Below, in pieces: positions 20,253-30,391 of a stretch of 54,055 nucleotides of DNA. Position 1 is the stretch's first letter. Each line of letters starts with the position of its first letter. Location: contig NW_022985467.1 of NCBI RefSeq assembly GCF_010093595.1, positions 378,027 through 432,081 on the forward strand. Reading direction: 5' to 3'. The translations under genes were made by a program, and so were the position numbers. Below the pieces are notes generated by a model that had not been told where the DNA came from, ran no database searches, and saw nothing but the letters and a program-made list of their open reading frames with translations. The stretch is from Mytilinidion resinicola. Taxonomy: Eukaryota; Ascomycota; Dothideomycetes; Mytilinidiales; Mytilinidiaceae.

Positions 20253-21353
20253 GCCCCAGCAGACCGATCATTGCACCTGGGCGCTGCTGCAACAGCCTCG
20301 GCTCGTACACACCTCCGCAGGGCGACGGGAGAGCTGTCACCCCCCAAATTATTAGGGGAAAAATCTAAATCTTTGGATCCAAGTTGACTTGTCCTTAAAT
20401 AGACCGGGTTTAGACAGCTCTGCGTATTCAAATTTCAACATCTTGATGACCACCTGCATGGAGCCTGGACACAGCCTGACCACGACCATCCCGCTGCTAT
20501 TTCCTTTTGCGAGCCGCGTATGTCCATCAAGCAACATGCTGGCCGCAGTCGGGGACTGAATCTAGCTCTTATCCCAGCGGTTTGGTCTGGCCTCTTCCAA
20601 GGTTCTGCCACCAATCATCCTTGGCACGCAACATGCTCTCTATCCGCCCCACAGAAAGAAAAAGTCCGTTGCTTTTGGAATAATATTGTTTTGTTGTGCT
20701 GTAAGTTAGTCGTATCATTAACCCGCACGTTGTCTCCGACGGTAGGCTGAGGCATCTTTTAGTCAGTCCTACCCGAAGCTTTCGCGGATAGACTATGGCA
20801 ACAATGCTGCCACAACACTATTCCACCCCTACCGCTAGGCCTAATCATATCTTATTCGTTTCCACTACTGCCACACGCTGCATCACTCTCGCCGCACTCA
20901 CTTATTCCACCTGTGGCTTAATTTCCACGCTAGTTCACCGAACGCATCTAGATGGCTCCGTGAATACACTGGCTAACGTCGTCCACCCATATACAGCCTA
21001 AGTTAACAGCCCTCTCTACAATCACAAATCCTTGACGCAACTAATCCCTCCTCCAAAATACGACATGCTTTCCATACTAAAAGGCGTCTATCGACGCCTT
21101 TCCGAATCTATCCAACCTCGGCACCACGTGGACTCCTCAAGGCGCATTGCTAGGCAAAGAAAGCGCAGGCCACGGAGAGAATTTCTCGATGAAAGAAGAG
21201 ATAGCCTAGAGTTAGTTCTCCCTGACGCTATATTTGACTGATTAAACGTAAGGCAACCAATTCGAAGTGGAAGACATCTTATCACTCACTTATAAATTTC
21301 TAGTGCCTTAATCTTATATCATTTCAAGGTGGAGGCGCTGGGCGGCATTCTAT
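20253..21353. other. No recognised gene
   Basis: Short plus-strand ORFs at 20795-21001 (68 residues) and 21032-21241 (69 residues; a basic RRIARQRKRRPRREF tract) lack family motifs. I do not call them genes. Confidence 0.4.
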
Positions 21354-23872
21354 CTATTTATCAAGGCAAAGCCTTTTTTTATTGCGGCTCTGTGAAAAAC
21401 GCGCTTTACGTTTTTTGCAAGTACACAATGGCGTTGTCATGCGATGGTCTCTGAGTTGACTGTAGTCCGGCCGGCCAAACTCTAGATGTTGCTTTTGTTG
21501 TTGGCTAAACCAAGAAACGGGGTGTGAGAAGCCGCTTATTCTAGTTTCGAAAAGTCTGTTGAACCGTAGAGAAATCGAAATCACTTCGCTCGCATGGTAT
21601 GCATCGAAGCGCACAGGCTTCTGGTAGTATAAACACTTGAAGCATATGCCAGGGTAACAAACGTTCCCCAGATTTAGGCTGGTATTTGTCGCAAACGTAG
21701 CATGCGGAAATTCCTCGAGCACTCGGTGGAGCAGAGCTTCAGGGTTCGGACTGCGACACCTAATGGTGCCGGAGCATTCAAGACGGCCTGTGTGGTATTC
21801 TGGGGGTTTGTCCAACTCGAAAAAGAATGAAGTCGCGAACAAGGCTCGCACAATGCTCTGAAAATCGAACGTCTGAAAAAGTACCGACAATGTCTGCTGC
21901 AGCCCGTCTAGTCTCTTGGCGTCATCTAACTCTGGCTCGTATTCAAGCGGGATGTTCACGCGAAAGTATTTACTCCTTACGTCCTCTTCAAGCCTGTTGA
22001 TATGCTTATTCCAGTGGTTCTGACCGCTAAGTAGTGATTCAAATAAGCGTATAAGGCGCGTTACAAATCTATTCCTTAACCCTAGAGTGGTCTGTGGAAT
22101 GAATGGCGATTCTGGCGGTTGAATAAAGCCTGTTCCAATTGATATCGTTAGGTCCGGACTACAGTCCCATATGATTCTAGATTCCCATTCGGCAGGGTCT
22201 ATAGGATTGTTGTGTTGCCCTACACCTCCATCCTGCACAAAACCTAATTCTGGCACGAACTTGGCTGGGAAATAGGACAGTGCGGCACTCGTAGCTTGGG
22301 CTCTAACGCTCATATTAGCTCCCATGAACTGACCGTCATTGTATCTATTGCACTCGCTCTCACTCACGCTTCACAAACCCGAGTTTCATTATTGAAGTAA
22401 TGCGGTCTAAAATAACGGTAACCTGACAAACTTTCAGCAGGCATCAGCGTTCTGGGGAGCTCCGTTGGCTTACCGCACTCCTTACGTCGGGTACCAACAC
22501 CATTGTAATTAGACAGAATACATAATCTTGAATCGTCTACAGTAGTCGTTGTAACCGCAACTTTGGTGCCAGAAACCCGAGGCCTGTTAAACATCTTGTG
22601 TTCAGCACCAAAGGCTTCTTTGACGCACGCTTTTATCTCCACGCTACCGTACCGACTATCTGTAAGCCACGATCGGAGAAAGGCAATTATACGGGCACAC
22701 AAAGATCCCCGGCATTTTCCACGAACTGGAAAGATTCGTTTAGCTAGCGTTGAGAACATCGATGCGGATTTATCAATTGAGCGTTGCGCCAAAGAGAGCA
22801 TGAGTACAATAAGCCCACCTATTATGGGGCTCAGCAAGATAGCTAATTAGCGAGACTAAAGAGTCGACGTACCTGAGCTAGTCCCAAAAGCGAAATCAAT
22901 GTCCTCTATTAAAGGATATGGCAGTCTTCTTTGTCGATCTAGCGCTTTTAAGGCTTCGAGGGAGATTATTGCGCGGATTCCACCGCCATCCAATGTTAGA
23001 AGCAGGGATCCTGCCGTCGGAGGTTTCAACTTGATGATCTGGTTTACTAACAAGCTGCAGATAATGCAACGTGCTACTTTATAGTGGTATTCCATTTTGG
23101 GTATAACACTGCCGAAAATGCATACGCAGGTATCGCAGAGAGAATGACCACACTTGAGAACATGCTCGGGTTTCTTTCGTAAACAAGAAAGGCAGGACTT
23201 AGTGGTCTTGAATTGGCACCACTGCACCTGGAAAGACTCTAAATGAGCTTTTCGGTACTCGTCTACCGCTAACCTGGGCATGCCTGCGAGTTTATCTTCC
23301 ACCAATTGGCAGTAATTTTCTGCAGCGCGTGGGTCACACCGAGAGAGGAACACCGTGTGGCAGTGGATGCGGTACAACTGCTGAAAAAAGGCCCGTATTG
23401 GGAACACTGCCGTGTTAGTGGCAGTCTTGCGCATGTTTCTGGAGTCTGGACGTACAGTGCGTTCCAGGCGGCGATGCATCTAATGAGATAGCAGAAGCAA
23501 TGAATGCCATAATGAATGTCCAAGAATGCTTGTTCAGTAACGAGATTTCTAGGAAAACTTTCAAGTGAGCTTGGAAGATGTGGTCAACGACATTGAGCTC
23601 TCGGGATGCAGAAATGAAGTCAAATTCCTCCGTATTTGAGACTGCTGTATGCTTGCACGCTATTTTAAAGAAGGCATTTAAATGGGCGGCTGAGAAGGAA
23701 AGCTGTTGCTCGATCCTGATTTGTTGGATATTATGGACCTCGAAGAGAATTGAATTTTTTAAGCGCAGAACATGCGTGGAAGTTGGGCCGGAGTTTGCGT
23801 CGTGTGTGATAATTTGTGCGCTCCTGTTATTAAGAGTACATGGGGACTCAGGTTGCAGCACTACAACCTAGG

Positions 23873-24055
23873 ATCAACAACTCATATGCCAGAAAGCTAC
23901 TCTCCGAACATCAGCTGTAGAGAACCCAGCTGAAATCTCAGCTGTAGAGAACCGAGCTGAAGCCTCAGCTGTGCAGGGCTCATCTGAACTTACTAGCGCG
24001 CCACCCTGGGGGTGGCCCCCTTCCTTCCCCTAGTATATATACAACTAGCTAGACG
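23873..24055. other. Inserted or intronic segment with CAGCTG-rich tandem repeats
   Basis: About 180 bp separate two coding parts of the RING-patatin gene. On the plus strand it has three 27-28-bp units of the type TCAGCTGTAGAGAACC and a TATA-like AGTATATATACAAC. Its left end (ATGAGTTGTTGATCCTAG on the minus strand) recurs at 44976-45000. It could be a small insertion or an unusually long intron ending CCTAG. Confidence 0.45.
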
Positions 24056-24292
24056 TCTATAGAAATCAGAGTTCACATCAATTTCAACCTGAGTTGGGGC
24101 CTTCAGTCTGAAGCTGACCCCTTTGCTGCCCATCGCTGGAGCTGTCGAATGGCATTTGATATACCATCAAAATCTTCGACAAATAAGCAAATAACATCGG
24201 CGAATAGAAAGAGAAGGCGAGCGAAGATGGTGTCTAATATCTCTCCTTCGTCAACGCTCGCAGTGTCTTCTATCCATTCAATTCTCTGTCTA

Positions 24293-24304
24293 TAACTCTC
24301 ACGG
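24293..24304. repeat. LINE target-site duplication, left copy
   Basis: TAACTCTCACGG, identical to 29867-29878. Confidence 0.85.
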
Positions 24305-24315
24305 GATCAACAATC

Positions 24316-25932
24316 ATGCCGCAAAGCAGCCAGGAACCTCAAACGGAAGGCCAGAAAGAGTCCCAAGGGGCTCCTAATGGCCTCTTCAGCTCTCAGCACC
24401 ATCCACAGAGTGCACAAACTCCCGGTGGCGGTGGTGCAGGCGCGTCGCTCGACGCGTCCGCCCGCTCCCATCAAAACAACAACAACAACAAACCCGTCCA
24501 GAAGGACACCCTCTACACGAGCGAGCTGCTCGATGGCATTAAAGAAACAGCCACCATCTCGAAGACGCTCCGAACACTGCTTTCCTCCCCCTCCTGCGAT
24601 GAGGCTGCTCTCCTCACCTTCCTCAACGGGCTCGAGCCCTTCCTCCAACGGACGACGACGAACCTCCGACACGCGGTCGATCAGGAAAGAGATGGAAAAT
24701 GGCAGGACGAGGTGCTGCGCGAGCTCCGTGCTCTGAAGAACAAGGTGCCCCCCCCGGTACCAGGAAATAAGCCCTCCTGGGCAAGCATTGCAGCATCGGG
24801 CAATGGGACGGCAGCAGGGGCAGGCCTTGCAGCAAGAGGCCGGCCGGTGGGAGGCCCCCAGCTGGTTGTGCGCGTTGAAGACGCGGAAGATAAAGCAGCG
24901 ATGAAGAACAAGTCCGCCCGTGAGCTGGTGGCCCAGCTACAGGCCGCTGGACCGCCAGACACAGGGGCAATTCGCGCCTGTCTGCCGCTCGAGAGCGGCG
25001 ATGCTCGTATCACAGTCGACACGGAGGCGAACAAGGAGAAGTTGATGGAGAAGACGGCCTGGGTGCAGGTCCTGGGCAAGTCTGCCTCCGTGGTAAAGCC
25101 ACCTACAATGGTCGAAGTGCGCATGGTGAGTGCACGACAAGAAGTGGGCACCCTGAGCTGGGTGGAGGAGGTGGAAATCGAGAACGGCCATATCGAGGGC
25201 CTCAGAATAACGAAGGCCGCGTGGAAGAACAAGAGGGCAATACTAACCCACCACAAGAAACACTCCTCTGCCATCCTAAGCATCAACACGGCGTGCACGG
25301 CGAATAGGCTCATAGAGAGGGGCATCGTTATTGGAGGAATCCTACACACAGTGGAGCGATACGAGGCAGCGTGCAGGGCCACACAATGCTACAAGTGCCA
25401 GAGCTATGGACACATCTCCACGCACTGCAGACGTGACCCTCGCTGCGGAGCGTGTGCAGGAAGCCACGACACAAGAGACTGCGAGTCGGAGGCGAGGAAG
25501 TGCGCCAACTGCAAGATGGAGCACCCAGCGTGGAGCGCCAACTGCAGCGTACGCAGCCAGGCACACCAAAAGGCGTTTAACGTCAAACACTCCCTAGGAC
25601 AATTCTTTGAGGGGGACGGGAGAGGGGTGCCTGGTGCCGAGGGGCCCACCCCAATTATTGTACAAAAGAACGTCCCTCAGGCGTCAAGGAAGAGGGGGAG
25701 AGAGGTGTCAATAGAACTGCCGAGCCAGAGGCGAGCAGGGCCGGGGCGTCCGCCAGCGTTCGCAGTGGCAAAGGAAATGCAGAACCAGCCAAAGATCGTC
25801 ACCATGCTACGCCCTCAAGGGGCCACGCAGGGGCCAATCACGCTGGATGACAACGCCATGCAGGAGTTGATCAGCTCGGGCACCTCTAGCGGGACAGATG
25901 CTGAATCGGAGGCCTCCAGTATGGAGTTGTAA
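24316..25932 (+). CDS. LINE ORF1, Gag-like nucleic-acid-binding protein
   Basis: 538 residues from ATG at 24316. The N-terminus is Gln/Ser/Gly-rich. A central region of about residues 190-330 is the probable RNA-binding fold. Three Cys/His knuckles follow at about residues 357-410: CYKCQSYGHISTHC, CGACAGSHDTRDC and CANCKMEHPAWSANC. The protein would coat the element RNA. Its stop codon overlaps the ORF2 start in the pentamer TAATG (25930-25934), which suggests ORF2 is made by termination-reinitiation, as shown for SART1. Confidence 0.92.
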   Translation: MPQSSQEPQTEGQKESQGAPNGLFSSQHHPQSAQTPGGGGAGASLDASARSHQNNNNNKPVQKDTLYTSELLDGIKETATISKTLRTLLSSPSCDEAALLTFLNGLEPFLQRTTTNLRHAVDQERDGKWQDEVLRELRALKNKVPPPVPGNKPSWASIAASGNGTAAGAGLAARGRPVGGPQLVVRVEDAEDKAAMKNKSARELVAQLQAAGPPDTGAIRACLPLESGDARITVDTEANKEKLMEKTAWVQVLGKSASVVKPPTMVEVRMVSARQEVGTLSWVEEVEIENGHIEGLRITKAAWKNKRAILTHHKKHSSAILSINTACTANRLIERGIVIGGILHTVERYEAACRATQCYKCQSYGHISTHCRRDPRCGACAGSHDTRDCESEARKCANCKMEHPAWSANCSVRSQAHQKAFNVKHSLGQFFEGDGRGVPGAEGPTPIIVQKNVPQASRKRGREVSIELPSQRRAGPGRPPAFAVAKEMQNQPKIVTMLRPQGATQGPITLDDNAMQELISSGTSSGTDAESEASSMEL

Positions 25933-28900
25933 TGCCAACACACCGGAAAACAATCACCATAGTGCAATACAACGCCCACGCGTCCCGGGACACTGTCCTG
26001 GTAGAGTTCCTCCGGAGAATGGAAGAGACGGAGGACAGGCCAATGGTAATAGCAATCCAGGAACCATGGCGACCTCAAAGCAGAAACACTACTACGGCAA
26101 CACCCTCCTACTACTTAGCACATGCGGACATCCCGGATGTACGCACATGCTTCTACATCAACAAAGAGATAGCCCTCTCCGACTGGGAAATCCAGGTACA
26201 CTCAAAGGACCTATGCACGTTACTCCTGCGGCTACAGGACCGCACCGTGCAGATCCACAACCTGTATAACCCCCAGCCGAGAGGGCACACGGCGGAGCTC
26301 CCGGGGCTGTTTACCCCGGGGCACGAGCACATGCTCGTAGGCGACTTTAACCTCCATCACCCCCTGTGGGGCGGAGAGAGAGTTGTCGCGGTGGAAGACG
26401 AAGCAGCAGAGCTGGTTAGAGTGACCCGGGCAGCAGGACTGCAGCTGACCACAGAAAGAGGCATCGAAACGTGGCGAAGGAACCACCAGAGGACCACCAT
26501 TGACCTCGCCTTCACGTCAAGATGGTTGACGGAACGGGTGCTACAATGCCAGATTAAGGACAGCTGGCATACGGACTCCGACCACTGGCCGGTGCTCACG
26601 GAGTTCGACATCCAACCCCCGGAGGCGATGGAACCCCCAGGCAGGCCGCTGTGGAAGAAGGCAGAGTGGGAGAAGGTACGCGAGGACCTCGTCCAACGGC
26701 TGCGGACCCTGGAGGGGCCGCAGCCACAGAATACGAGTGAGCTAGACCTTCTTACCGAACAGATCCACAAGGCCTGCCTAGACACAATCAAAGCCACAGT
26801 GCCGGAAGCACGGCCGTCGAAGCAAGCGCGAAGGGCGTGGTCGGACGAATGCACAGAGATGGTGCTAGAAACTCGGAGGGCACGCCGGCAGTGGACGAGG
26901 ACAGGAGACGAAGCAGACTGGATAACGTACAGGACCTGCTGCAACAGGAAAAAGAACGCCATACGGCGTGAAGGCAGAAGGGCTTGGCGTCAGATAGTGG
27001 AGGAAACAACGGAGAAGCCCTCCTTAATGTGGAGGATGGCGAGGTGGGCAAAAACAGCAAACACAGAAATCAGGGCACCACCACACCTCCCGCCGCTAAG
27101 TCGACCAGGCGAAGTAGTACGACATGAAGACAACGCAACCAAGGCAGCTATCCTAGCCGAATCATTCTGGCCCCCTCCTGCGGACGTAGACCTCTCGGAC
27201 ATTGAGGGGTGTGCATACGGAACCCCCTACTCGGCGAAGGAAGAAGTCAAAGAGAAGGACATCATTGCGGCTCTGCGGGGCCTGGCACCGGACAAGGCCC
27301 CGGGGCCAAAGAAGATTACTAACAGGTTCCTAAAGCAGTGCGGACAGCAGCTCGCACCCACGCTGGCGCGACTGTTCAGCAGCTGCATCAGGATGGGCCA
27401 TCACCCGAAGGCGTTCAAGGAATCGATTACCGTCGTCCTCAGAAAGCCCCAGAAGCCATCCTACTCCGTGGCCAAAGCATACAGACCAATCGCGCTGCTC
27501 GACACCATTGGAAAGCTCTTGGAGCGCATCGTGGCTAAAAGGCTATCGGAGGTGGCCGAGAGGGAAGGCATGCTACCAGACAGCCAGATGGGAGCCCGAC
27601 CGGGCCGATCCACGCAGACAGCTCTAGAACTCCTTACAGAACAGGTTAGGACAATCTGGAAGAACGACTCTAAGAGAGTGGCCTCAATGCTCAGCTTGGA
27701 CATCTCAGGGGCCTTCGACAGGGTCTCGCACGAGAGGCTGCTGCATAACATGCGGCTAAAAGGGGTACCGGAGTGGATTGCCACGTTCACGAAGTCGTTC
27801 CTCAGGGACAGGACCACGAAGCTGTCGTTCGGGGGCTTCCTCTCTGAATTCAGGGGCGTCAAATCGGGTATACCACAGGGCTCCGCCCTGTCACCAATCC
27901 TATTCCTCTTCTTTGCCAGCACGCTCCTCCCGCTGCTGAGCCAGGGTAACAATACCACGTCGGCGTTCGGGTTCGTTGACGACACGAACATACTCACGTA
28001 CAGCCAGAGCACGGAAGAAAACTGCAAGGCCCTTGAGCAGGCGCACAAGGTATGCATGGAATGGGCAGGGAAGCACGGGGTGATTTTCGCCCCGGAAAAG
28101 TACCACCTAATCCACTTTACTCGGTGCAGGAAGTTCAACCTACAAGCAACGGTTAACATCGAAAAGTTCACGGAGGGGCCTGTAAAAGAGCTGCGGGTCC
28201 TCGGTGTGCAGGTAGACTCCAGACTCAAATGGGCACCACATATTAAAACTACAAAAGCCAAAGCAGTCAATCAAATGGCGGCTCTTACGAGGCTCACGGC
28301 CTCCACATGGGGAGCCTCCTTTCAGAAGGCCAAAACGATATACTCAGCGGTAGTGCGGCCGGCCCTAACGTACGGCTGTAACGCATGGTACCCGGGGCCA
28401 GAGGGGCCCCATATGGAGAAGCTGTCAAAGAAGCAACACCAGGACCTAGCTACGTCGCAGAACACGTGCTTGCGATACATAGCCGGAGGGTACAGATCAA
28501 CCAACATTCCGGTCCTAGAGCACGAAACCAGCACGCCGCCGATAAAGTTGAAGCTGGAAGAGCTCACGGTGGCCTATGCGAACAGGACGAGGGCGGGGCC
28601 AGTGAGGAAGCTCATCAACAGCGAATGCAGCAAGATCAGGAGCCACATCCTCGACACCAAAAGGCGCACGTCGGCGAAGGCAAAAGCCGGCCCCACGAGA
28701 CGCGACATTCTACACCGCCATGCTATGAAACACGCAGGCCCTGAACAAGTTGACCCGGAGCGGTTGGCAAAGGCGATAGAAAAAGAGCGCCAAGCCCTGA
28801 TCCAGAAGGCATACGAAGAGAAGTGGGAAAAGCAGTGGGAGGCCTACAGGAGGTCGAGGCCGGCCCTAACGCCGGCCCTGGATACCCCGTGGAACAAGAA

Positions 28901-29243
28901 GCTATACAAGAGACACCACGGGCTGAGCAAGGTAGAGAGCACGATCGCAACCCTCCTCAGGACGGAGCATATAGGCCTTAATGCCTACCTTAAACGAATG
29001 CGGGTGCCGGGCCACCATACGGCGGCCTGCCCGTGCGGCCACCAGGAGCAGACAGGAAGACACGTGGTAACCCAATGCCCCCTATACAAGGAAGGGAGGG
29101 GACGGATGTATATTCGGGCGGGCACAGCCGCGTACGGCGAGCTACTCTCTACCACAAAAGGACTCCAATCAGTAGCAGGCTGGTTTCTAGCCACAGATCT
29201 CCTCCCATACCTCTCATCGGCAAGAGAGATAGCAAGAGCTTAA
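25932..29243 (+). CDS. LINE ORF2, apurinic endonuclease-reverse transcriptase
   Basis: 1103 residues from the ATG overlapping the ORF1 stop. The APE-type endonuclease occupies roughly residues 8-220 with IAIQEPW (about 42), VGDFNLHHPLWGG (about 135) and DSDHWPVL (about 214). The RT spans about 515-760 with YRPIALLDTIGKLLERI, LDISGAFDRVSH, GIPQGSALSPILF and FGFVDDTNIL (catalytic, about 678). A C-terminal CCHC knuckle lies at about 1032 (CPCGHQEQTGRHVVTQC). No RNase H domain is seen. It nicks the target and primes cDNA synthesis there. All key residues are present, so it may be active. Confidence 0.93.
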   Translation: MPTHRKTITIVQYNAHASRDTVLVEFLRRMEETEDRPMVIAIQEPWRPQSRNTTTATPSYYLAHADIPDVRTCFYINKEIALSDWEIQVHSKDLCTLLLRLQDRTVQIHNLYNPQPRGHTAELPGLFTPGHEHMLVGDFNLHHPLWGGERVVAVEDEAAELVRVTRAAGLQLTTERGIETWRRNHQRTTIDLAFTSRWLTERVLQCQIKDSWHTDSDHWPVLTEFDIQPPEAMEPPGRPLWKKAEWEKVREDLVQRLRTLEGPQPQNTSELDLLTEQIHKACLDTIKATVPEARPSKQARRAWSDECTEMVLETRRARRQWTRTGDEADWITYRTCCNRKKNAIRREGRRAWRQIVEETTEKPSLMWRMARWAKTANTEIRAPPHLPPLSRPGEVVRHEDNATKAAILAESFWPPPADVDLSDIEGCAYGTPYSAKEEVKEKDIIAALRGLAPDKAPGPKKITNRFLKQCGQQLAPTLARLFSSCIRMGHHPKAFKESITVVLRKPQKPSYSVAKAYRPIALLDTIGKLLERIVAKRLSEVAEREGMLPDSQMGARPGRSTQTALELLTEQVRTIWKNDSKRVASMLSLDISGAFDRVSHERLLHNMRLKGVPEWIATFTKSFLRDRTTKLSFGGFLSEFRGVKSGIPQGSALSPILFLFFASTLLPLLSQGNNTTSAFGFVDDTNILTYSQSTEENCKALEQAHKVCMEWAGKHGVIFAPEKYHLIHFTRCRKFNLQATVNIEKFTEGPVKELRVLGVQVDSRLKWAPHIKTTKAKAVNQMAALTRLTASTWGASFQKAKTIYSAVVRPALTYGCNAWYPGPEGPHMEKLSKKQHQDLATSQNTCLRYIAGGYRSTNIPVLEHETSTPPIKLKLEELTVAYANRTRAGPVRKLINSECSKIRSHILDTKRRTSAKAKAGPTRRDILHRHAMKHAGPEQVDPERLAKAIEKERQALIQKAYEEKWEKQWEAYRRSRPALTPALDTPWNKKLYKRHHGLSKVESTIATLLRTEHIGLNAYLKRMRVPGHHTAACPCGHQEQTGRHVVTQCPLYKEGRGRMYIRAGTAAYGELLSTTKGLQSVAGWFLATDLLPYLSSAREIARA

Positions 29244-29848
29244 CACGGCCGACATAGCCAACCCGCTCGATGCAACCAGCAACCAGGCTATTACGTGCGA
29301 CCCCCACGTGACAAATAGAGCCCAAACGAACTACATTTAACTATAGCAGCTAGATTGGCCACTATAGTTGAATATAGCGACACCCTCTCCACTAAAGCGT
29401 TATTCCCTACCAAAGCAACCCTCTCCAGCGGAACCCACACACTATAACCCATCGGGGCCTAGCCATCTCCTCTCCCACCCACCTCCTAACATACTAACCT
29501 TCTAGAACAGCCTTGATGGGCGACACGTCGCCGCCTGTGCAATAACCTCTTGGACGACAAACCGCGCCCGCGGCGCCCCGGACCCGACCCCGAGCAACCC
29601 GGATCGACTCCGCTAAAGGACCACGAAGTGAGCAATCAGATGGCAGTGTCTGTAGCGTCCAGGCGACGTCTACTCTGAGCAGCGGACCCACACCCAGTAG
29701 AGGCGCTTTGCGCCGCCTACGTCAAAGGAGACGCGGGGTTTTCACCTGGCTTCGCGAGCTATCGCGAAGCACAGTTTTCCCTTGTACAATAGCCTAAATA
29801 GATGCCGCTGCATGGACCCGTAAGGGAGCTATAACAGCGTAAAGAATA

Positions 29849-29868
29849 TATTATTATTATTATTATTA
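29849..29868. repeat. ATT-repeat 3' tail of the LINE
   Basis: Run of ATT units at the 3' end of the element, running into the right target repeat. A similar TAA-repeat tail ends the decayed LINE near 48680. Confidence 0.85.
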
Positions 29869-29878
29869 ACTCTCACGG
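29867..29878. repeat. LINE target-site duplication, right copy
   Basis: TAACTCTCACGG, identical to 24293-24304. Confidence 0.85.
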
Positions 29879-30223
29879 TTGCTTTTGCCCACAGGGCGTC
29901 TTGACGACGGTGACCGAGATACTAAGTCTATGTCAATGTCTCCAAAAAGAATCGGCGTTTTCGAAAAAAACTGTACGAGAATCCACGCTGATGTTGGCCA
30001 GACCAGCATCTCGTCGACGACGTGTATGGTTGTTTTCTGGAAAAAATTGTCTAAGGGCTCTTTCTTTGGCTTCTCGTCCAATTAAAAGAACCAAAGATGG
30101 ATACTGATGGTAGGAATCTCCTAAAAACTTGACAAGCGCATCTAATTGGGATCCCTGTATTAGCGACCATTCTGTTTTGTCTTGACAAATGTGAAGTAGG
30201 TCCACCTTCCGATATGAGACCAT

Positions 30224-30391
30224 TACTGAATGTATAGATGTTGGAGAGAGATAGAAAACATAATATCCTTGGGTTTAAGTAGCTCAGCAGAATGTTGAGG
30301 CCCGTCGTTACATCACCGGGTGCTCTTTACTACGGTTCACCTATACTTACATTAAACATAGGTGTGCACCACGACTTGTTTCGCATCCGAG
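30224..30391. promoter_or_regulatory. Shared intergenic region of a divergent gene pair
   Basis: 168 bp between the start of the RING-patatin gene (minus) and the start of the DUF3723 gene (plus). It must hold both promoters if both are transcribed. No specific element was identified. Confidence 0.4.

Larger units (their letters stand above)
24305..29866 (+). mobile_element. Tad1-type LINE, both ORFs intact
   Basis: A 5.56-kb non-LTR retrotransposon with two intact ORFs and a 3' tail of ATT repeats. It is flanked by a 12-bp direct repeat TAACTCTCACGG (24293-24304 and 29867-29878). Removing the element plus one copy of the repeat restores the reading frame of the surrounding minus-strand gene. 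Only 11 bp precede the ORF1 ATG, so the 5' UTR is truncated or very short. No RIP-type stops, unlike its relative at 45.0-48.7 kb. Confidence 0.93.
21354..30223 (-). pseudogene. RING-patatin phospholipase-like gene, disrupted by a LINE
   Basis: Start ATG at 30221-30223 (MVSYRKVDLLHICQ, SLVLLIGREAKERALRQFF). The LINE at 24305-29866 interrupts it, and reading resumes in frame at its single target copy (NRESY joined to RQRIEW), then LFADVICLFVEDFDGISNAI. Later come HLNAFFKIACKHTAVS, a RING-like cluster (CLSCLRKK...CGHSLCDTC), patatin LTLDGGGIR and GTSSGG (nucleophile Ser), and VQDGGVGQHNN (catalytic Asp). Introns: 22819-22872 (54 nt) restores GTSSGGLIV; 22309-22367 (59 nt) joins VCEA to VRAQATSAA. 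Lesions besides the LINE: one extra base near 29955, two TGA codons near 24090-24120, and a frame change near 23475. The intact protein would be an acyl hydrolase fused to RING and an N-terminal domain whose function I cannot name. Confidence 0.8.

Noticed and set aside
24307..28270. Long minus-strand open frames opposite the LINE ORFs
   Set aside because: They are antisense to two intact, motif-rich ORFs and show no motif of their own; high GC produces few stops.
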